Positions 18,083 through 20,167 of a DNA stretch of 20,167 nucleotides are shown piece by piece (position 1 is the first letter of the stretch; each line of letters begins with the position of its first letter). The stretch is from NCBI GenBank assembly GCA_001816645.1, contig MHCO01000011.1, forward strand, positions 4,338-24,504, read 5' to 3'. A program made the translations under genes and the position numbers. The notes under the pieces are model-generated. The model did not search any database. It was given only the letters and a program-made list of their open reading frames with translations, and was not told where the DNA came from. This DNA comes from Candidatus Woykebacteria bacterium GWB1_45_5. GTDB lineage: Bacteria > Patescibacteriota > Microgenomatia > Woykebacterales > RBG-16-39-9b.

Positions 18083-20167
18083 ATGAGTAAGGTACTGGAG
18101 GGGTTAAATCAAGAACAAAAGCTTGCAGTGACCACTACAGAAGGTCCGCTTTTGGTGATTGCCGGGGCGGGGACGGGAAAGACGACGGTAATTACGCGGC
18201 GGATCGCTTATCTGATTGAAAAAAAACTCGCCAAACCTTCTGAAATTTTGGCCCTCACTTTTACCGAAAAAGCCGCTGGCGAGATGGAAGAGCGGGTTGA
18301 TATCCTAGTCCCCTACGGTTACATTGACACTTGGATTTCTACTTTTCATGCCTTTGGGAACCGAGTTTTACAAGAAAATGCTATTGATTTAGGCTTACCA
18401 CCGGATTTCAAAGTTTTAACTCGCCCAGCCCAGATTTTATTTTTCCAACAAAACCTTTTCGCCTTTGATTTAGATTACTACCGCCCCCTCGCCAACCCAA
18501 CGAAATTTATTGAAGCGATGCTGACATTTATTAGTCGGTGTAAGGATGAGGATATCAGTCCGCAACAGTATCTTCGATACGTGCGGAAGTTAAAAAATAG
18601 ATCGCTCCGTAATTCGAAACTTTCAGTTTCTCAGTACTCTCGCGCTCTGCGACCACTTCGTGGACTACAAAGCGCAAAGTCAAAAATTACTAAAGAGGAA
18701 AGAAAAGAGTTGGAAATCGAAACAAAGCGGCAGGAAGAGTTGGGAAAAATGTATCAAAAATACGAAGATTTGAAATCTGCCGCAGGATTAGTTGATTTTG
18801 GCGATCAAGTCGCGCTGACACTACGGCTTTTCCGTACTCGGCCAAAGATCTTAAAGGCTTATCGGGAAAAATTTAAATATATTTTAGTTGATGAATTTCA
18901 GGACACAAATTGGGCCCAAAATGAGATCGTAAAAATCTTAGCAAAACCAAAAAACAACATTTGTGTGGTAGCAGACGATGATCAAAGTATTTATCGTTTC
19001 CGTGGAGCAGCGATTAGTAATGTTCTAGATTTTAAAAAAACTTATCCAAAAGCGAAAATTGTTACTCTAGTTGAAAATTACCGCAGTATCCAACCGATTT
19101 TAGATTCAGCCTATCGACTGATTCAGCACAACAACCCAGATCGCCTGGAGGTCCGAGAAAAAATTAATAAAAAGCTACTCGCTATCCGGCCAGAGACTGG
19201 TTTACCGCCAAAAGAAATTTTCGCCGAAACGTCCAGCGAAGAAGCCGATTTAGTGGCGGAGGAGATTAAAAGGCTTACAGAATACAGTCTACGGACTACG
19301 GCTAAGACAGAGGACAAGAAAGCCATAGTCGGTGGTCGGTTAGCTGTGGACAAATTGCAATACAAGGATATTGCGATTTTAGTTCGGACCAATGCTCAAG
19401 CGGATTCTTTCTTGCGATCACTGAATATGAAGGGAATTCCCCACAAATTTGTTGGTTCCTCCGGACTTTACGAGCAACCGGAAATACGAACGCTAATCGC
19501 CTTTTTGGTTTCTTTGGCTGACTTTGAGAGTAGCTTACAACTTTATACTTTAGCGACCAGTGAAATTTACACTCTGCCAATGGAAGATGCTATAGCCGCA
19601 GCAAGCTTTGCCAAAAGGAAAGGTAAGAACCTACATTGGGTTTTTTCTAAAATCAACGAACTTGAACCAGAGCTTGAAATTAGTGAAAAGGGAAAAGAAA
19701 TTATTAAAAATATTAATGAGGATTTGATTGTAATGTTAGAAATTGCAAGGAAAGAAAATGTTGGAAAAGTTTTATTCGAATTTTTGAAGAAAACCGTCTA
19801 TCTTTCTCATTTAGACCAAGAAGAAAGTATCGAAGCTGAAGTCAAGATCCAATCAATCGCCCGCTTTTTCGATAAAATTAGAGAATTTATGACTCTCTCA
19901 AATAATAATTCGATTCGTTCTTTTGTTGAATGGCTGGAGGTTATGAGAATGGCAGGTGATGATCCGGCAACAGTCGAATTTGATCCGGAAACAGATGCGG
20001 TCAACGTAATGACCATTCATAGCGCAAAAGGTTTGGAGTTTCAAGTAGTATTTCTAGTTAATTTAGTTTCTGATCAATTTCCTTCACGGCAGCGAAGTGA
20101 AATAATTCCCTTACCAGACTCGCTTATTAAAGAAACACTGCCTTCCGGCGATTTTCACATGCAGGAA
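18083..20167 (+). CDS. UvrD/PcrA-type superfamily 1 DNA helicase (cut by window end)
   Basis: 695 codons are open to the window end, which cuts the gene just before the usual RRLFYVA motif. It is an ATP-driven 3'-5' DNA helicase for repair and replication restart. Visible motifs are the Q motif (LNQEQKLAV), Walker A GAGTGKTT (28-35), Ia LALTFTEKAAGEM, STFHAFG, motif II LVDEFQDTNWAQ, III ADDDQSIYRFRGA, IV LVENYRS, RTNAQ, and motif V MTIHSAKGLEFQVVFL. A stretch at about residues 397-425 (TEYSLRTTAKTEDKKAIVGG) separates EEIKRL from LQYKDIAILVR. Relatives usually run on directly there, and it contains a palindrome at DNA level (19294-19330). UvrD, PcrA and RecB-like clades cannot be fully separated without the C-terminus. 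Confidence 0.93.
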   Translation, partial: MSKVLEGLNQEQKLAVTTTEGPLLVIAGAGTGKTTVITRRIAYLIEKKLAKPSEILALTFTEKAAGEMEERVDILVPYGYIDTWISTFHAFGNRVLQENAIDLGLPPDFKVLTRPAQILFFQQNLFAFDLDYYRPLANPTKFIEAMLTFISRCKDEDISPQQYLRYVRKLKNRSLRNSKLSVSQYSRALRPLRGLQSAKSKITKEERKELEIETKRQEELGKMYQKYEDLKSAAGLVDFGDQVALTLRLFRTRPKILKAYREKFKYILVDEFQDTNWAQNEIVKILAKPKNNICVVADDDQSIYRFRGAAISNVLDFKKTYPKAKIVTLVENYRSIQPILDSAYRLIQHNNPDRLEVREKINKKLLAIRPETGLPPKEIFAETSSEEADLVAEEIKRLTEYSLRTTAKTEDKKAIVGGRLAVDKLQYKDIAILVRTNAQADSFLRSLNMKGIPHKFVGSSGLYEQPEIRTLIAFLVSLADFESSLQLYTLATSEIYTLPMEDAIAAASFAKRKGKNLHWVFSKINELEPELEISEKGKEIIKNINEDLIVMLEIARKENVGKVLFEFLKKTVYLSHLDQEESIEAEVKIQSIARFFDKIREFMTLSNNNSIRSFVEWLEVMRMAGDDPATVEFDPETDAVNVMTIHSAKGLEFQVVFLVNLVSDQFPSRQRSEIIPLPDSLIKETLPSGDFHMQE

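Noticed and set aside
1..20167. CRISPR arrays, insertion sequences, phage genes or toxin-antitoxin pairs
   Set aside because: I saw no regularly spaced direct repeats, transposase or phage motifs, or paired small toxin/antitoxin ORFs. The repeats present are palindromic and dispersed.

Overview
The window reads as a bacterial chromosome segment of the Candidate Phyla Radiation (Patescibacteria) type; a Microgenomates-like lineage is my best guess, but no rRNA or ribosomal marker is present to confirm it. Supporting signs are compact genes with abutting or overlapping ends, many small membrane proteins without obvious relatives, short variants of housekeeping enzymes (a methionyl-tRNA synthetase of about 467 residues), and start codons that repeatedly sit 6 to 9 bases after a -10 box. 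TGA is an ordinary stop here, so this is not the TGA=Gly code of Gracilibacteria or SR1.

Left part (1-4818, + strand): the end of a SurA-N-like protein, a Nudix-like fragment with no Nudix box coupled to a complete NUDT15-like Nudix hydrolase, an MFS exporter, a PH-like-domain protein, a small membrane protein and a MOFRL-family glycerate 2-kinase. Most of these have their own promoter.

Middle (4837-6519): a membrane-anchored M23 endopeptidase with a hairpin-rich leader and tRNA-Cys(GCA), both on the - strand, then about 630 bases without a convincing protein gene. That stretch holds long hairpins, a strong + strand promoter, a possible switch between competing RNA folds, a possible pseudoknot and an intrinsic terminator. 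It is the most likely place for an undescribed RNA element.

Envelope block (6520-14454, mostly - strand): a PEGA/SH3 surface protein, a small membrane protein, and a tightly packed series tatD - GT2 - GT39 - small membrane protein - WecA/MraY-like transferase - UbiA-family prenyl-phosphate phosphoribosyltransferase. The last five look like a lipid-linked sugar pathway: two enzymes load sugar phosphates on polyprenyl phosphate, and two membrane glycosyltransferases extend or transfer the sugars outside the cell.

Right part (14526-20167): a DUF2007-like small protein, metG in a two-gene unit with a small membrane protein, rmuC, and the first 695 codons of a UvrD/PcrA-type helicase that runs off the window. 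GC-rich palindromes occur between genes (5725-5812, 16746-16812, 17896-17977) and, unusually, in frame inside coding regions (M23, GT2, helicase).
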